NCBI RefSeq assembly: GCF_900010725.2
Contig: NZ_LR734875.1
Span: forward strand, 132,791 to 196,790
DNA: 64,000 nucleotides
Direction: 5' to 3'
Source of the DNA: Planktothrix serta PCC 8927
GTDB lineage: Bacteria > Cyanobacteriota > Cyanobacteriia > Cyanobacteriales > Microcoleaceae
A model generated the notes under the pieces. It was not told the DNA's origin. It saw nothing but the letters and a program-made list of their open reading frames with translations, and did no database searches. How positions within the stretch are numbered: the first letter of the stretch is position 1; every line of letters begins with the position of its first letter. Shown here piece by piece: positions 62,573 through 64,000 of the stretch. Made by a program: the position numbers and the translations under genes.

Positions 62573-62648
62573 ATAGGGTTTTCTCTACCTCAGAAATGAG
62601 AATAACTTTGATTTTTATTACAATTTCCAGCAATATTTGTATTATTTC

Positions 62649-63233
62649 TTAAGGTTTTAGGTCTGTAGGTCGATTGCAATTTAACAACATTTGTGACTCT
62701 TCTTTAGATAGATAAATCGGTTCTACGGAAATATGGGTTAACCACCGTTGAAACGATCTTCCTCCTGGAATCATAAATTCTTGTAAATGCGAATAAGCAG
62801 AACGGCGATAAAATCCACATAACGGTTCCCATCGAGACTGACTTTGAGGAACAACCGCTAAAACTGTATTAGCAACAACCGTTAAACGACTTTGCCAACG
62901 TTGAATCATAGACACTTCTAATATCGGTAAATCACAGGCTAATAACCAAATCCAATCAAAGGGAATTTCTAATAAACCTTGGGACAATGCAACTAACGGC
63001 CCTTGGTTCGGTTCCGTCTCTAATAGAACTTCGTAATCCTCCGTTAATAGAGTTTTATAGCGTTCTGGCCAAGGTGTAGCAATATATACTTTTTGGCTAC
63101 AAGCAGCCGCGACTTGATAGACTCGCTGAAGCAAAGGTTTGCCTTCATAAAGAACAAAAGCTTTATCCTCACCCATGCGAGAACTTTGGCCCCCTGCCAG
63201 AATTAAAGCTGCAATTGAGAGATCATTGATCAT
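62649..63233 (-). CDS. mobA: molybdenum cofactor guanylyltransferase
   Basis: 194 residues. ALILAGGQSSRMGEDKAFVLYEGKPLLQRV is the nucleotide-binding start of MobA, with further LLETEPNQGPLVALSQGLL and WIWLLACDLPIL (metal-binding Asp). It transfers GMP from GTP to molybdopterin for enzymes such as nitrate reductase in their bis-MGD forms. It is 12 bp after the phosphoribosyltransferase-like gene on the same strand and seems to be in one transcript. Length is normal. Confidence 0.9.
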   Translation of the reverse strand: MINDLSIAALILAGGQSSRMGEDKAFVLYEGKPLLQRVYQVAAACSQKVYIATPWPERYKTLLTEDYEVLLETEPNQGPLVALSQGLLEIPFDWIWLLACDLPILEVSMIQRWQSRLTVVANTVLAVVPQSQSRWEPLCGFYRRSAYSHLQEFMIPGGRSFQRWLTHISVEPIYLSKEESQMLLNCNRPTDLKP

Positions 63234-63245
63234 CGGTTCAAGGAT

Positions 63246-64000
63246 TTAGAAGGAATGTTGAATCTCTTGCAATTTAGCTTGAACTTTCCCCTGCGTCAGT
63301 AAAGATTCAGCCTGGGATAATCCCGATTCTAAATCAGAACAAACCCCAGAACGCCACAAATAGAAACCCCCATTCCAAATCGCTGCTTTCATGAATTCAC
63401 TGGTTTGACCCGCTAAAACAGTTTGGATTTGTTCAATTAAAATCTGGGTCGAAGGTAAAGGAACTTCTTTCCCGCCCAACCCATAATCACGGGGATGTAA
63501 TAATAACCGTTCAAAGGAAAAATCCTCCTCTGTCGGATCAGAATCTTGTCCTTCTGGAGTTGGGTGTTTAACCTGTTGTGTTCCTAGACTAGGTTGACGC
63601 AACCCAATAATACAAGTGCGATCGCGCGGTAAATCACAACTCCCTTCTAACCCTTTAACGGTAATAAATTCCGTCACCTCCCGCAATTGAAAAGCTTCTC
63701 GAAACATGGTTTCTGTGGGGGGATGGACATATCCAGAAACCACCGTTGCTTGTCCTAAATAGGGTTTCCACATCAATTCCATCGTTGCTAAAGGGGGCCG
63801 TTTGCCAATTTCTCGGCGATAGGTGACTAATCTTTCTGCTTCAGGGAAATGTTGAGGAAGATAAACAAACCCTAAACCTGTTGCTTCAAATACCTGTTGA
63901 GTTTGTGATAAGGATAATTTAGACCAGTCCACCCCCAACCCTTGCCAAATTTCAATCAAGGGAATTCCTTCTTTAGTTGGCATTCGCTGGCCCCCATGTA
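63246..64000 (-). CDS. anthranilate phosphoribosyltransferase family protein, 5' end outside the window
   Basis: At least 251 residues; the frame stays open at the right edge (codons HGGQR precede MPTKEGIPL), so the N-terminal part is outside. Related to TrpD: GGQRMPTKEGIPLIEIWQGLGVDWSKLSLSQTQQVFEATGLGFVYLPQHFPE; quoted segments match the glycosyltransferase family 3 fold after the PRPP loop. Its long insertion (GQDSDPTEEDFSFERLLLHP) and the position beside mobA, instead of trp genes, suggest the paralogue found near molybdenum/nitrate genes in cyanobacteria rather than true TrpD. Reaction unknown. Confidence 0.75.
   Translation of the reverse strand, partial: HGGQRMPTKEGIPLIEIWQGLGVDWSKLSLSQTQQVFEATGLGFVYLPQHFPEAERLVTYRREIGKRPPLATMELMWKPYLGQATVVSGYVHPPTETMFREAFQLREVTEFITVKGLEGSCDLPRDRTCIIGLRQPSLGTQQVKHPTPEGQDSDPTEEDFSFERLLLHPRDYGLGGKEVPLPSTQILIEQIQTVLAGQTSEFMKAAIWNGGFYLWRSGVCSDLESGLSQAESLLTQGKVQAKLQEIQHSF

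Overview
The window is cyanobacterial chromosome, most likely from a filamentous Oscillatoriales-type species with phycoerythrin (Planktothrix, Kamptonema or Phormidium-like; the genus is an inference). The evidence is complete phycocyanin (cpc) and phycoerythrin (cpe) gene sets, bilin reductases pebA/pebB, many GCGATCGC (HIP1) palindromes, heptanucleotide tandem repeats and dispersed palindromes.

1-18.8 kb is mixed core and accessory chromosome: the tail of an RTX-repeat protein, rpsU, a GAF protein, a BrkB/YihY membrane protein, a relic of an IscB gene, a PLP enzyme, an acyltransferase, a 1447-residue adenylate cyclase with a UrtA-like receptor domain and six PAS domains, a fasciclin lipoprotein, a relic of a Uma2 gene, a RelE/Phd-type toxin-antitoxin pair, metH, a VapBC-type pair and small conserved proteins.

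18.88-40.76 kb is a Tn7-like, CRISPR-associated transposon (CAST) of the type I-B2 kind. It starts 32 bp after a tRNA-Val(GAC) gene. Its two ends share an inverted terminal sequence and are bordered by near-identical 5-bp sequences (GCATG/GCATC). The left side carries tnsD and cas6-cas8-cas7-cas5 with a two-spacer array. The right side carries tnsAB (fused), tnsC and tniQ. There is no cas1, cas2 or cas3. cas7 has lost its middle and the array stops inside its third repeat, so RNA-guided insertion is probably dead while TnsD homing to tRNA-Val may still work. The cargo is a defence island: a decayed type I restriction-modification locus (hsdR broken, hsdM intact, hsdS short), a controller-protein/nuclease pair with a recognisable C-box but no adjacent methylase, a MerR/YjzC-like/zinc-ribbon module, and an IetAS pair (AAA ATPase plus subtilisin-like protease). 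Two remnants of an hsdS 3' end flank the MerR module.

40.8-60.6 kb is a phycobilisome supercluster: on the minus strand cpcBACCDEF and cpeCDESTR plus a small gene and cpeF; on the plus strand pebAB, a pentapeptide protein and cpeBA-cpeYZ, with an S-type lyase, a HEAT protein and an unusual phycobiliprotein-like gene between. Together these make the pigment proteins, rod linkers, phycoerythrobilin, the lyases that attach it and the CpeR activator.

60.6-64 kb holds a dipeptide-type ABC permease, a small conserved protein, mobA and the 3' part of an anthranilate phosphoribosyltransferase-like gene, separated by heptamer repeat tracts.
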